From a virus, in the IMG/VR virus record IMGVR_UViG_3300034200_001099, positions 1 through 64,000 of that record: 64,000 nt of DNA. The stretch is one strand, 5' to 3'. Numbering within the stretch: the stretch's first letter is position 1; every line of letters begins with the position of its first letter. A program made the position numbers and the translations under genes. This document shows, piece by piece, positions 28,268 to 36,443 of the stretch. The notes beneath the pieces are model-generated. The model searched no databases and was not told the origin of the DNA. It saw only the letters and a list, made by a program, of their open reading frames with translations.

Positions 28268-29043
28268 TTAAAACTTTAGTTCACTTTTCTGATTTACATA
28301 TCAGATTATATAAGGATCACGATTTATACCGTTCAATATTAGAAACGGCGATTGAGCAATGGAAAGAATTGTCTCCTGACCGTATAATTTTTACGGGTGA
28401 TTTAGTTCATTCTAAAAACCAAATGACACCTGAACTTATTGAGTTCGTTGCTTGGATTTTAACTGAATGTTCTAACATTGCTAAAACAATAATTATACCT
28501 GGTAACCACGACTTTTTGGTAAACAACACTGAAAGATTGGACGCACTTACACCAATTATTAATTCTTTGAATAACCCAAACATTGTATATTATAGAGACA
28601 GGGGTGTGTATGAGGATGATAATGTTAGTTGGTGTGTGTATTCACAATATCAGGGAAATATACCACCAGAAATCACTGAAGCAAATGGTAGACGTATTGG
28701 ATTATTTCACGGACCTATTTCAGGGTTAAAAACAGATCTTGGTTTTGAGTTTGGTGAAGAAGCTTACGAGATTGAAAAGTTTGATGGTTTGGAAACGGTA
28801 TTATGTGGTGATATTCATAAACGTGCTGAATTTCAAATTAAGGGAGGTAAAGGGTATATGATTGGATCCACAATCCAAAATAACATTGGTGAAAGTATTG
28901 GAAGACACGGATATGGGATTTATAATGTTGAAACTAAAGATTATTCTTATGTAGATGTGCACAACCCAAAACCGTTTTTAAAGTTCACCATAAAATCTTT
29001 TGAAGATATTGAAAATGGAACCGAATTACTCAAAAATATTTAA
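28264..29043 (+). CDS. SbcD/gp47-like recombination nuclease
   Basis: This calcineurin-like metallophosphoesterase has all metal motifs in order: SDLHI (9-13), GDLVH (45-49), GNHD (80-83) and GDIHKR (182-187). Its 259 residues are shorter than bacterial SbcD, as in T4 gp47. I choose ATG 28264 (ATGA overlap with the methyltransferase stop) over the upstream TTG. With the ATPase at 30525-32897 it should form the Mre11-Rad50-type complex that processes DNA ends for recombination-dependent replication. Three genes separate the two subunits. Confidence 0.85.
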   Translation: MIKTLVHFSDLHIRLYKDHDLYRSILETAIEQWKELSPDRIIFTGDLVHSKNQMTPELIEFVAWILTECSNIAKTIIIPGNHDFLVNNTERLDALTPIINSLNNPNIVYYRDRGVYEDDNVSWCVYSQYQGNIPPEITEANGRRIGLFHGPISGLKTDLGFEFGEEAYEIEKFDGLETVLCGDIHKRAEFQIKGGKGYMIGSTIQNNIGESIGRHGYGIYNVETKDYSYVDVHNPKPFLKFTIKSFEDIENGTELLKNI

Positions 29044-29773
29044 TAAAGAAATTCTCAACAGTATTGATAGTTTTTGTAAACTCAATAATATTGATGATGT
29101 TGATAGTTTTATTAAAAACGTTTTTCAAGAAGGGTTTAACATAAAGAAGTATGGTCTTTTGGAAAAAACACTTAATGAAGGTGAAAAACACTTAAAACCA
29201 AGTGTGATTGAAGAAAAACGAGTGGAAATTGAGGTAATCCGAGAAATACGGGTGGAAATACCGGTTGAAGTTATTAGAGAGGTTGAAAAAATAGTTGAGG
29301 TTATTAAAGAAGTGCCTGTTGAAAAAGTGGTTATACAAGAGGTAATTAAGGAGGTTCCTGTTGATAGAGTGGTTGAGAAAATAATTTATACTACTGACGA
29401 TATTCAAATAAACGAACTTGGCGGAAAAATTGCCGAGTTGGAAGAAGAAAGACAAATATTTTCCACTAAAATTGCCGATTTGGAAGAAGAAAGACAAATA
29501 TTTTCCACTAAAACTGAAGAAATGGAAAATAATTTCCAAAATGAAATATCTAAAAAGGATAAAGAGTTAGGTGATCTTAGACAAAAATTAGATGACCCTG
29601 TGACAAATGATAAAATAAAACTCCTCCAAGAAACGCTCCAAAACTTGAGAGGTGAACTACAACAAAAGAACGAACAAATAAGGGAGATAGAAAAAATAAA
29701 CCGAGACCTTTTGAATGGTAATCAAAATCAAGCATACCTTCTGAGGGGATCAAATTTAAATAAAAGAGTATGA
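29015..29773 (+). CDS. Coiled-coil protein with VEVIREV repeats
   Basis: This 252-residue protein starts at ATG 29015, inside the end of the gp47-like gene. Residues of about 65-125 are a run of 'VEVIREV', 'VEKIVEVIKEV' and 'VPVDRVVEKI' units with alternating Val/Ile and Glu/Arg/Lys. A duplicated 14-residue coiled-coil unit ('IAELEEERQIFSTK') and a long Gln/Glu/Leu coiled coil follow. The same VPVEVIREV repeat appears in the membrane protein at 36514-37755. Its location between gp47 and gp46 genes suggests a link to DNA ends or to a scaffold, but no function is known. Confidence 0.55.
   Translation: MEPNYSKIFNKEILNSIDSFCKLNNIDDVDSFIKNVFQEGFNIKKYGLLEKTLNEGEKHLKPSVIEEKRVEIEVIREIRVEIPVEVIREVEKIVEVIKEVPVEKVVIQEVIKEVPVDRVVEKIIYTTDDIQINELGGKIAELEEERQIFSTKIADLEEERQIFSTKTEEMENNFQNEISKKDKELGDLRQKLDDPVTNDKIKLLQETLQNLRGELQQKNEQIREIEKINRDLLNGNQNQAYLLRGSNLNKRV
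29429..29512 (+). repeat. 42-bp tandem duplication in coiled-coil gene
   Basis: Two adjacent copies (29429-29470 and 29471-29512) differ at only about two positions and encode 'IAELEEERQIFSTK' and 'IADLEEERQIFSTK'. This is a recent in-frame duplication that lengthens the coiled coil by two heptads. Confidence 0.85.
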
Positions 29774-30129
29774 TAACACAAATTTTAGTATGGTTCATAA
29801 TGAGTTATGGATTAATGAACATTATGGTCTACGGATCAATTTTTCAAGGATTAAGAGATTTTTTAAAAAGATGGGGAGATAATAAACAATTGCCTTTTAA
29901 TTTTTTAGGTAATTTCCTATCAGGTTTAATCAATTGTCCATTATGTTTTTCAACATGGGGTGGATTTGTTTTATCCTTATTGATATTCTCGCCAACAAAT
30001 CATATATTTAACACACCTTTAAGTTATTCATGGTTCTTTGATGGTATTACATCCGCAGGTGCTGTATGGGCGATAAATGGTATAATAGAATGGTTTGAAG
30101 AAAATAGACCAAATAATAATAATAATTAA
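29770..30129 (+). CDS. Small membrane protein with CPLCFSTW motif
   Basis: This 119-residue protein has hydrophobic segments at about 3-25, 46-58 plus 63-75, and 85-105. A conserved-looking 'INCPLCFSTWGGF' lies between two of them. Phage membrane proteins with a C..C...W motif of this type are widespread and unnamed. It ends in a run of Asn residues. The ATG overlaps the stop of the coiled-coil gene (GTATGATAA). Confidence 0.55.
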   Translation: MITQILVWFIMSYGLMNIMVYGSIFQGLRDFLKRWGDNKQLPFNFLGNFLSGLINCPLCFSTWGGFVLSLLIFSPTNHIFNTPLSYSWFFDGITSAGAVWAINGIIEWFEENRPNNNNN

Positions 30130-30139
30130 TAAAAGTAAA

Positions 30140-30523
30140 ATGGGAAAAGAAGCAAAAAAACACAGAGCAAAGGTTGCAAAAAGAAATGCAAAAGTAAAAG
30201 AACAAAAATCAGGAATGCAAAAAGCCTTTGATTTATTGATGAAACAACAAATTGATGCTATGGCAAACGAAGAAAATCTTAAGGCACAAATTGGTGATCA
30301 AGAGTTAAATTTTGAAGTTGTTGAAGAAAAAACAATTGATCACGCATTTAAATTTACTCCAAACGAAGAAGAATCTCAAAAAATTAACAAAGAATTTGAA
30401 GGTAACGTCTCATTTAAAGAAGAAAATCCTGAATTTATGTCTATAAATCAAATTACAATAGATGATTTTGAATCTAACAATAACGAACCTATTGAAGACC
30501 AAATTTCTGAGATAGAAAAATAA
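30140..30523 (+). CDS. Hypothetical charged protein, 127 residues
   Basis: I choose ATG 30140 because the frame upstream of it encodes a low-complexity Ile/Asn run that overlaps the end of the membrane gene. The first 30 residues are very basic ('MGKEAKKHRAKVAKRNAKVK'), like a nucleic-acid-binding tail, and the rest is acidic. It ends 1 nt before the gp46-like gene and is probably co-translated with it. No family was recognised. Confidence 0.5.
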   Translation: MGKEAKKHRAKVAKRNAKVKEQKSGMQKAFDLLMKQQIDAMANEENLKAQIGDQELNFEVVEEKTIDHAFKFTPNEEESQKINKEFEGNVSFKEENPEFMSINQITIDDFESNNNEPIEDQISEIEK

Positions 30524-30524
30524 A

Positions 30525-32897
30525 ATGGATTTGTTTAATCCGCCAAAATTATTCAATTACAATATAATGATAAAAGATTTAGATTTTTCCAAGTTTGAAA
30601 ACCCAACTATACAGGTCGTATGGGAGGATTTACCGGAAAACTTTACACAAGATAAAATCAAAAGTGTGAAACATTACTTCCAAAAAAAGTATAATACCAC
30701 TAATGTAAATGTTTTAACTAAGTCAAAGAATGTTGAAACAGATGAGATACAAAGTATTGATGTGTCTGTGAACATATCTGATTCAAATTATCAACTTGAC
30801 TTACTGAAGAAGTTTGTTGATGCCAAAGGGTATTCTAACTACCAAGATGATGTTTTATCGATCAATAAAATGGTTGATAATAAAATGTTGGAAGAAGAAG
30901 GTAATCAGGCTCAATTTAAGAAGTGGTATATTAGAAATATAGAATTCTCCAATTTCTTATCGTATGGTGAGAACCAAAAATTAGATTTTGATAAATTGAG
31001 TGGTATTGTGGTGGTTGAATCAGATCCACCTAATTTTGGTGGTAAAACAATTTTAAGTGTGGACCTTCTAATGTTCTTATTCTTTAATGAAACCACAAAA
31101 ACAACAAAGGCGGAAGAAATATTTAATCGATTTACGGATAAAGATAAAGTAACGGTTAAAGGTGAAATCACAATTGACGGTGAGGATTATATTATTATTA
31201 GAAACATTGAAAGAAAGTTATCTAAGAAGAACGAATGGAATGTTAAAACCGAATTGGACTTCTTTAAGAAGTTATCTGACGGTAGCTTACAGAACTTTAC
31301 TGGTGAACAAAGAAGGGAGACGGAAGCGTTCATTAAAACGTCCATAGGAACAAAAGAAGACTTTCTAATGACAATCCTAACAACGGGATCAAATCTTGAG
31401 GAGTTGTTGGAATCAAAACCAACCGCAAGAGGTCAGGTGTTGTCTCGTTTTATGGGTCTTGAATTCTTAAAAAGAAAAGAGGAAGTTGCCAAAGAAATTT
31501 ACTCTGAGTTTTCAAAACAAAAGATATCAAACATATATTCGTCAGAGTCATTAAAATCTGATAATGAAGGTTATGAAACCAAAATTACAGAGTTAAGTGG
31601 GGAAATTGTGAAATTTAACACAGATTTGGTAGTTATTGATGCATCAATTTTAAAAGGGAAAGAATACCGTGATGATATTATAAAGAAAAAACACGGTAAT
31701 ATCGATAAGGAGATTAGTCTATTGGATCCAGAAAAAACTAAACAAACAATAAATGGGATTGGTTTTGAAAAATCTGAATACATTACCAAAATGAATGAAA
31801 TTAAGGTGGTTAAACCATCTGAGTTTTATCATGAGGATAAACACGATGAAGTAAAAGAACAATACAAAGAGGTTTATCAAGAGAAAGTTCAGATAGATAC
31901 AAACATTAAATCAATAGAAGAACTTAAAAGTTCAGTTGAGGGTGGAATCAAATGTGAGCATTGTGGTATTGAATTAATGAATGCTGCAATTACTAACGCA
32001 AAGATTGCCGAACTTGATGGTTATATCATGCATAAAAACCAAAAAGAGGGGTTAATGCAGGTTTTAACTAACAAAGAACAGTCATTTGTGCAACTTAAGA
32101 AAGACTTTGATGAATATGAGAAAAACAAACTCATCAAAGAGAAATATGAATTGAGTATTGAGAGTTGTGACCTTAAAATTGGTGGGTTAAAAGATAAACT
32201 TAAAAGGTGGGAGGAAGTTCAAGATAAAATTAAAGAGAATACCTCAATAGACACAATTTTGATTAAAGCGGATCTTAGGTTGGACGAGTTGGAATTAAAA
32301 AAGAAAGGGGTAAACGCAAGTATTTCCGAAAATAAGTTTAATATTAAAAACTTGGTTGAAAAGATTGATAACAACAAAAAGATGATTGTTAAAATCAAAG
32401 AAGAAGACGAAAAAGAAAAGATATATAAAATATATTTGGAGGCATATGGTAAAAATGGGGTAACCAAAATAATTATGAAGACTATGATGCCAATCATTAA
32501 CTCGGAACTCCAAAGGTTAATGGAAGATAGTTGTTACTTCAAATTAGAGATTATAATTAACGATAAAAATGAGGTTGAATTTATACAAATTGATAATGGT
32601 ACGGGAATTGAGAAGTTAATGACCAGTGGGTCAGGATTTGAAAAAACAATATCATCTTTAGCGTTGAGATCGGTACTTAGTAAGATATGTACTTTACCAC
32701 ATCCCGGGATTATTATTTTTGATGAGGTTTTTGGTAAAGTGTCAAATGATAACCTTGAAATGGTTGCCGAGTTTTTTATCAAGATAAAAGAATATTTTGA
32801 TAAGATTTTCATCATAAGTCACAATCCTTTGGTGTCTCAACTTAGTAATTGTGTTGTTAAGATTACAAAAGAAAATAATATTTCAAAAGTTTTGTAA
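30525..32897 (+). CDS. SbcC/gp46-like ATPase (Rad50-type)
   Basis: This 790-residue protein has, from about residue 133, the Rad50/SbcC N-lobe 'IRNIEFSNFLSYGENQKLDF'. The P-loop region ends in FGGKT (171-175), the coiled coil runs from about 310 to 650, and a CEHC zinc-hook sits near 476-479. The C-lobe has 'SGSGFEKTISSLALRSVL' (signature) and 'IIIFDEVFG' (Walker B, near 729-737). It has an N-terminal extension of about 130 residues not usual in the family. The Walker A region reads PPNFGGKT, with Pro where the first Gly is expected. It pairs with the gp47-like nuclease at 28264-29043 in DNA end processing. Confidence 0.85.
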   Translation: MDLFNPPKLFNYNIMIKDLDFSKFENPTIQVVWEDLPENFTQDKIKSVKHYFQKKYNTTNVNVLTKSKNVETDEIQSIDVSVNISDSNYQLDLLKKFVDAKGYSNYQDDVLSINKMVDNKMLEEEGNQAQFKKWYIRNIEFSNFLSYGENQKLDFDKLSGIVVVESDPPNFGGKTILSVDLLMFLFFNETTKTTKAEEIFNRFTDKDKVTVKGEITIDGEDYIIIRNIERKLSKKNEWNVKTELDFFKKLSDGSLQNFTGEQRRETEAFIKTSIGTKEDFLMTILTTGSNLEELLESKPTARGQVLSRFMGLEFLKRKEEVAKEIYSEFSKQKISNIYSSESLKSDNEGYETKITELSGEIVKFNTDLVVIDASILKGKEYRDDIIKKKHGNIDKEISLLDPEKTKQTINGIGFEKSEYITKMNEIKVVKPSEFYHEDKHDEVKEQYKEVYQEKVQIDTNIKSIEELKSSVEGGIKCEHCGIELMNAAITNAKIAELDGYIMHKNQKEGLMQVLTNKEQSFVQLKKDFDEYEKNKLIKEKYELSIESCDLKIGGLKDKLKRWEEVQDKIKENTSIDTILIKADLRLDELELKKKGVNASISENKFNIKNLVEKIDNNKKMIVKIKEEDEKEKIYKIYLEAYGKNGVTKIIMKTMMPIINSELQRLMEDSCYFKLEIIINDKNEVEFIQIDNGTGIEKLMTSGSGFEKTISSLALRSVLSKICTLPHPGIIIFDEVFGKVSNDNLEMVAEFFIKIKEYFDKIFIISHNPLVSQLSNCVVKITKENNISKVL

Positions 32898-32924
32898 CTA
32901 ATTAAAATATTATCCGTATATTTG
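32892..32924 (+). promoter_or_regulatory. Bacteroidetes-type promoter, near-leaderless
   Basis: TTG at 32892-32894 and TATATTTG at 32917-32924 match the TTG-N-TAnnTTTG consensus with a 22-base spacer. The ATG at 32929 follows only 4 nt after the -7 element, so transcription should start at or near the start codon. The 16-base string around the element (TTATCCGTATATTTGT) is repeated before the 35000 gene. Confidence 0.65.
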
Positions 32925-32928
32925 TGGT

Positions 32929-33519
32929 ATGGAAAATAAAATCATCAAATTTAAAGTTACTAAAAAAGAATCAAAAAATTACTCTGATGTCCAAGAACAC
33001 ACTTGGATTTTAGATAATCAGTTAGATATAGATTATGTCCTGTCACACCCCAAGTTTTCAAAATTTAAACTAGCGGCAACAATTGTCAAATCTGAAAATG
33101 CCGCAGGTTTTAAAATATCTTTAGAACCTGAATTCGTAAATAAACCATTTGTTATCTATATAGTTGTTAAATGTAGTAAAGTTTTAAAAGGTGGTAAATC
33201 AAAAAATAAATTAGATACTAGATCTTATGGTGCGGGAACTGAAAAAAGTTGGACCATGAAAGGGACCCCATCGGAAACTAATTATGTTTGGTCACAAATA
33301 TTTAGAGAATCTTTAAATGACGGATACCCAATAACTTTTTATGGTTATGTTGTCCCATCATCACTACATACTTATCCATCGTTTGATGGTGAAATAGTTA
33401 CTGAGTTAGTTGCCGGTCATTATGAAACTGAAGAAAAAAAATTAAATTCACTATTAAATTCACTTAACGGTAAAAAAGTGATTGGTGAAGGAGATCTTCT
33501 CTGTAAATTAAAAAAGTAA
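32929..33519 (+). CDS. Hypothetical protein, 196 residues
   Basis: This monocistronic gene has its own host-type promoter and a terminator hairpin. The protein is basic and soluble, with a segment 'KPFVIYIVVKCSKVLKGG' and a motif-like 'SYGAGTEKSWTMKGTPS'. No catalytic pattern or family was recognised. The isolated host-type promoter suggests early expression, perhaps in takeover of the host. Confidence 0.55.
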   Translation: MENKIIKFKVTKKESKNYSDVQEHTWILDNQLDIDYVLSHPKFSKFKLAATIVKSENAAGFKISLEPEFVNKPFVIYIVVKCSKVLKGGKSKNKLDTRSYGAGTEKSWTMKGTPSETNYVWSQIFRESLNDGYPITFYGYVVPSSLHTYPSFDGEIVTELVAGHYETEEKKLNSLLNSLNGKKVIGEGDLLCKLKK

Positions 33520-33533
33520 ATTTATTTTACTCT

Positions 33534-33560
33534 GCTCGGATATATTTACTTTATCCGAGC
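33534..33560 (+). terminator. Perfect hairpin after the 32929 gene
   Basis: GCTCGGATA and TATCCGAGC form a 9-bp stem with a 9-nt loop. It lies 14 nt after the stop codon and is followed by 'tatttatt' rather than a clean T run, so termination may be weak. Confidence 0.6.
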
Positions 33561-33569
33561 TATTTATTA
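33561..33569 (+). promoter_or_regulatory. TATTTATTA box directly after a hairpin
   Basis: TATTTATTA begins at the base after the hairpin and lies 27 nt before the ATG at 33597 of the split methyltransferase. The hairpin-then-box order is the same as at 36444/36488, 50107/50142 and, on the minus strand, 59179/59145. Confidence 0.4.
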
Positions 33570-33596
33570 GAATAATAAATATATAAAACTTATAAT

Positions 33597-34514
33597 ATGA
33601 AATTTGATTGCTTACTAACTAACCCACCATACCAAGATTCTTCACACGTTGAGAAGAAAAACACTCTTTGGAGAAAATGGATTTCCTTTAATGAAAAAAT
33701 TGTTAAGGATAATGGTATCACATCTTTGGTTATACCATCTTCATGGATGGGTTCAGGACCTATACTTAGGGAAAACTTTTTGGAAAACGGAAAAGTTAAA
33801 TATAATTTAACTTATATTAATAGAGATGAGTGTAAAAAACATTTTCCAAATGTTGGTTCCACATTTTCATATTTTGTAATGGAGAATAAAAGTTACCAAA
33901 ATAAAACTTCAATTTTATCTAAAAACATCGATGGAAAAATTGAAGTTGTTAATAATTTAAATTTAAATCAATCACTTTTAGAAGTTTTCCCTAGAGATTT
34001 AACTGATTTAGGATTGTCAATAATAACCAAAACTTTAGGGTTGGGGGTTGAAAAATTAGGTATTATTAATAACACATTTAATCATAGTGTTCACAGAACT
34101 AAATGGAGTTTGGATCAAACTGAAGAGTTTTGTTTCCCTATTCAAAATACCCCGTCAAAACTTTATTGGTATAATTACGCTCACCCACATCAAGGATTAG
34201 AGAAACTACTAATACCAACAACAACATATTTCAGGAAACAATCGATTAGTAGTTACGGAGTCACCCAAAGTTTTTGTTATTTGTTAATTGAAAATAATTT
34301 GAATCCTAATATTGTATTAAATAACATAAATAATAAACTATTTGATTATTTAAATGAGTGTTTTAGGTATGCAAATTGGAATTCAGTTAATTTACTTAGA
34401 AAATTACCTAAAATACCTTTAACTCAAGATCTTACTGATAACGATATATTTGAGTTTTTTAAATTGACCACTGAAGAAATAAATCATATTAATAAAATTA
34501 TTACATGGAGATAA
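33597..34514 (+). CDS. Catalytic half of a split N6-adenine DNA methyltransferase
   Basis: This 305-residue protein begins abruptly at motif IV: 'MKFDCLLTNPPYQD', with NPPY at residues 9-12. A following 'ITSLVIPSSWMGSGPILRENFL' is typical of the region after motif IV in type I/IIG (Eco57I-like) adenine methyltransferases. The SAM-binding motifs X, I, II and III are missing. They are found in the next gene (34505-34930), which overlaps this one by 10 nt. The C-terminal 150 residues may be the target-recognition part ('YWYNYAHPHQGLEKLL'). Neither half should methylate alone; together they make a complete but circularly permuted enzyme. Confidence 0.7.
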   Translation: MKFDCLLTNPPYQDSSHVEKKNTLWRKWISFNEKIVKDNGITSLVIPSSWMGSGPILRENFLENGKVKYNLTYINRDECKKHFPNVGSTFSYFVMENKSYQNKTSILSKNIDGKIEVVNNLNLNQSLLEVFPRDLTDLGLSIITKTLGLGVEKLGIINNTFNHSVHRTKWSLDQTEEFCFPIQNTPSKLYWYNYAHPHQGLEKLLIPTTTYFRKQSISSYGVTQSFCYLLIENNLNPNIVLNNINNKLFDYLNECFRYANWNSVNLLRKLPKIPLTQDLTDNDIFEFFKLTTEEINHINKIITWR

Positions 34515-34930
34515 TTGATTATATTTCTCATGTTAGAAATAGAGACTACATGAGTGGGATTGAAAGGGATTCACACCGAATTAAAGTGACTGCGGAGATT
34601 TTTACAAAAACTGAATTGGTTGTAGAAATATTGGATAAAATAGAATTGACACAAACTGATATTTTTTTTAATCAAGATAAAACATTCATAGACAATTCCT
34701 GCGGTGATGGACAATTCCTATCCGAAGTTGTCATTAGAAAGATGGAAAGAAGTGGATGTTCTTTAAACCAAGCTCTTAACACAACATATGGTGTTGATCT
34801 AATGGAAGATAATGTAAATGAGTGTAGAAAAAGACTTGCTGGACCAAACCCAACTACTGAAATATTGGAGATTGTTAATAAGAATATTGTTTGTCACGAC
34901 GCTCTAACTTATGATTACTCATTTGAATAA
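34505..34930 (+). CDS. SAM-binding half of the split adenine methyltransferase
   Basis: This 141-residue protein has motif X 'VTAEIFTKTELV' (28-39), motif I 'FIDNSCGDGQF' (61-71), motif II 'YGVDLMEDN' (95-103) and motif III 'VCHDAL' (129-134). It stops seven residues later, just where a normal enzyme would continue with '.FDvIvgNPPY'. That continuation is the exact start of the upstream gene. The overlap of 10 nt with the upstream gene implies co-translation. It is much shorter than free-standing methyltransferases and has no catalytic motif of its own. Confidence 0.75.
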   Translation: MEIIDYISHVRNRDYMSGIERDSHRIKVTAEIFTKTELVVEILDKIELTQTDIFFNQDKTFIDNSCGDGQFLSEVVIRKMERSGCSLNQALNTTYGVDLMEDNVNECRKRLAGPNPTTEILEIVNKNIVCHDALTYDYSFE

Positions 34931-34969
34931 AAAAATTTAAAAAAATAGAACCAATTCCAACTTTATCCG

Positions 34970-34977
34970 TATATTTG
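34970..34977 (+). promoter_or_regulatory. TAnnTTTG promoter element before 35000 gene
   Basis: TATATTTG is embedded in the same 16-base string TTATCCGTATATTTGT that precedes the 32929 gene. No clear TTG is present at the expected upstream distance. The ATG at 35000 lies 22 nt after it. Confidence 0.5.
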
Positions 34978-34999
34978 TAAAACAATTTAAAACACACAT

Positions 35000-35515
35000 A
35001 TGAATTACTTACTTTTTGTATATTACGACAACACCGTAGAAAACTCGGAAGAGAAAACAAACGAAATTGGAGGATCAATTGCTGATCAAATGAGTTCTAA
35101 GGAAGTTAAATACATGTTTGGAGACAAACATGCGATATTTCACTTCGCATCTGGATTACCTATTGATGAAATGGCGGGATGGATAGACATCATCGTAGAT
35201 GACTTGGATTGTTTTGAGTATTTTTTAATACCAAAACCAAGAAATTCAGCATCAAATCTTGATAAAGACAACTTAGATCACCTTCTTTCGTTAAAGAAGA
35301 CTATTAAGAAAAAACTTACACCAAAATTAAGAACAAAAAACCTAAAAGATGGTGAATCATTTATGGATATTGCAGATCTAATTTTTAATTTTAAAAAGAA
35401 GGAAGTTTGTAATATGACACTTGATGATTTACTTGATAAAATAGGTGAAGAAGGCCTCGGTTCTTTAACAGAACTTGAAAAACAAAAATTAGACGAATAT
35501 TCAAAATCAATTTAA
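35000..35515 (+). CDS. Hypothetical protein upstream of sigma factor, 171 residues
   Basis: The N-terminal 95 residues form an alpha/beta domain ('YLLFVYYDNTVENSEEKTNEI'). The C-terminal 35 residues, 'MTLDDLLDKIGEEGLGSLTE' onward, resemble the short 'LLdKI...G..SLT..Ek..L...S' helix pair found at the end of many Bacteroidetes proteins (DUF6576-like). That tail suggests a gene acquired from, or adapted to, a Bacteroidetes host. The gene ends 9 nt before the sigma factor gene and may be its regulator or partner; this is inference. Confidence 0.5.
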   Translation: MNYLLFVYYDNTVENSEEKTNEIGGSIADQMSSKEVKYMFGDKHAIFHFASGLPIDEMAGWIDIIVDDLDCFEYFLIPKPRNSASNLDKDNLDHLLSLKKTIKKKLTPKLRTKNLKDGESFMDIADLIFNFKKKEVCNMTLDDLLDKIGEEGLGSLTELEKQKLDEYSKSI

Positions 35516-35524
35516 TTAAAATAT

Positions 35525-36325
35525 ATGAAAGACAAAAACACAGGATCACACATTAATCAAGAAGAAATATCCCATTACCTTAAAGATATTAGAAAAATTA
35601 AGGTAATGACTGTAGATAGAGAAAAAGAGTTGGCAAAAAAAATAAAATCTGACAACACAACACTCTTAGAAAGAAAACGAATTGAAAGAGAATTAATTGA
35701 AGGGAATCTTCGTTTTGTTATTACTGTTGCGAAACAATATCAAAATCAAGGGTTAGATTTATCTGATCTTATTGCGGAAGGAAATTTAGGGTTAATGAAA
35801 GCAATTAAAAACTTTGACTGGAATAAAGACCTTCGTTTTATTTCTTATGGTGTTTGGTGGGTTAAACAATCTATTATCCAATCATTAAACGATAACTCAA
35901 GAACTATTAGACTTCCGGTCAATGTTGTCCAAGATTTGCAAAAAGCGAAAAAAGAAGTTGAACAACACGGAAAAAAACTTTCTGACAAGTTCTCAACTCT
36001 TCCATCAATTATAGATCTTGATATGTTTATAAACGAAGATGGCGACACATTATTGGATATGATTGAAAACAAAGACGCAGAACGACCAGATGCGGCATTT
36101 GACACTAAAGATATTTTGAAAAAAAAACTTATTGACCTTTTAGATGTTTTAGATGAAAGAGAAAAAGTTATCGTTGGTGATTATTTTGGATTAACAGGAA
36201 CACCCAGAACATTGGAAGATATTGGTTCAGATTTTGGACTAACAAAAGAAAGAGTTCGTCAGATTAAAGAAAAGGCATTAAGAAGGTTAAGAAATGAATC
36301 TTCCGAATTGTTTGATTATTTATAA
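35525..36325 (+). CDS. Phage sigma-70 factor (RpoD-like)
   Basis: This 266-residue protein has sigma regions in order. A region 1.2-like start is 'EEISHYLKDIRKIKVMTVDRE'. Region 2 spans 55-125 with 'LIEGNLRFVITVAKQY', 'DLIAEGNLGLMKAI' and 'RFISYGVWWVKQSI'. A shortened region 3 follows. Region 4 spans about 200-260 with 'RTLEDIGSDFGLTKERVRQI' and 'KEKALRRLR'. It is much closer to bacterial primary sigma factors than to T4 gp55 and looks captured from a Bacteroidetes host. It should direct host RNA polymerase to phage promoters, perhaps the TATTTAT boxes. It is followed by a structured RNA and a terminator. Confidence 0.88.
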   Translation: MKDKNTGSHINQEEISHYLKDIRKIKVMTVDREKELAKKIKSDNTTLLERKRIERELIEGNLRFVITVAKQYQNQGLDLSDLIAEGNLGLMKAIKNFDWNKDLRFISYGVWWVKQSIIQSLNDNSRTIRLPVNVVQDLQKAKKEVEQHGKKLSDKFSTLPSIIDLDMFINEDGDTLLDMIENKDAERPDAAFDTKDILKKKLIDLLDVLDEREKVIVGDYFGLTGTPRTLEDIGSDFGLTKERVRQIKEKALRRLRNESSELFDYL

Positions 36326-36330
36326 AAAAA

Positions 36331-36440
36331 AAGTCGATTTAAGGGTTGAACCGAGATTACCCTTACAACTCGGCGGAATGAGACACGATGTTCTCTAGGT
36401 GAGAATCCTCAATCATATCTATATGGTGTGATGAAACTAC
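36331..36440 (+). ncRNA. Structured RNA candidate with H-type pseudoknot
   Basis: Between the sigma gene and a strong terminator lies about 110 nt with more G and C than its surroundings. TAAGGGT (36340-36346) pairs with ACCCTTA (36359-36365). CCGAG (36351-36355), inside that loop, pairs with CTCGG (36369-36373) outside it, giving a classical H-type pseudoknot. A second hairpin is TTCTC/GAGAA (36391-36395 with 36401-36405), and TGAG (36379-36382) may pair with CTCA (36408-36411). There is no coding frame of note. It could be a small RNA or a leader/riboswitch-like element. I do not recognise the class. Confidence 0.5.
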
Positions 36441-36443
36441 ACT

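Noticed and set aside
29192-29539. Minus-strand frame opposite the VEVIREV repeats
   Set aside because: Encodes Phe/Asn/Tyr low-complexity sequence that is the complement of the repeat. The plus strand has an overlapping start and clear heptads.
36331-36440. tRNA or hammerhead ribozyme in the structured gap
   Set aside because: No cloverleaf or T-loop can be formed. 'gtgatgaaactac' recalls part of a hammerhead core, but the CUGAUGA and GAAA segments are not separated by a stem.
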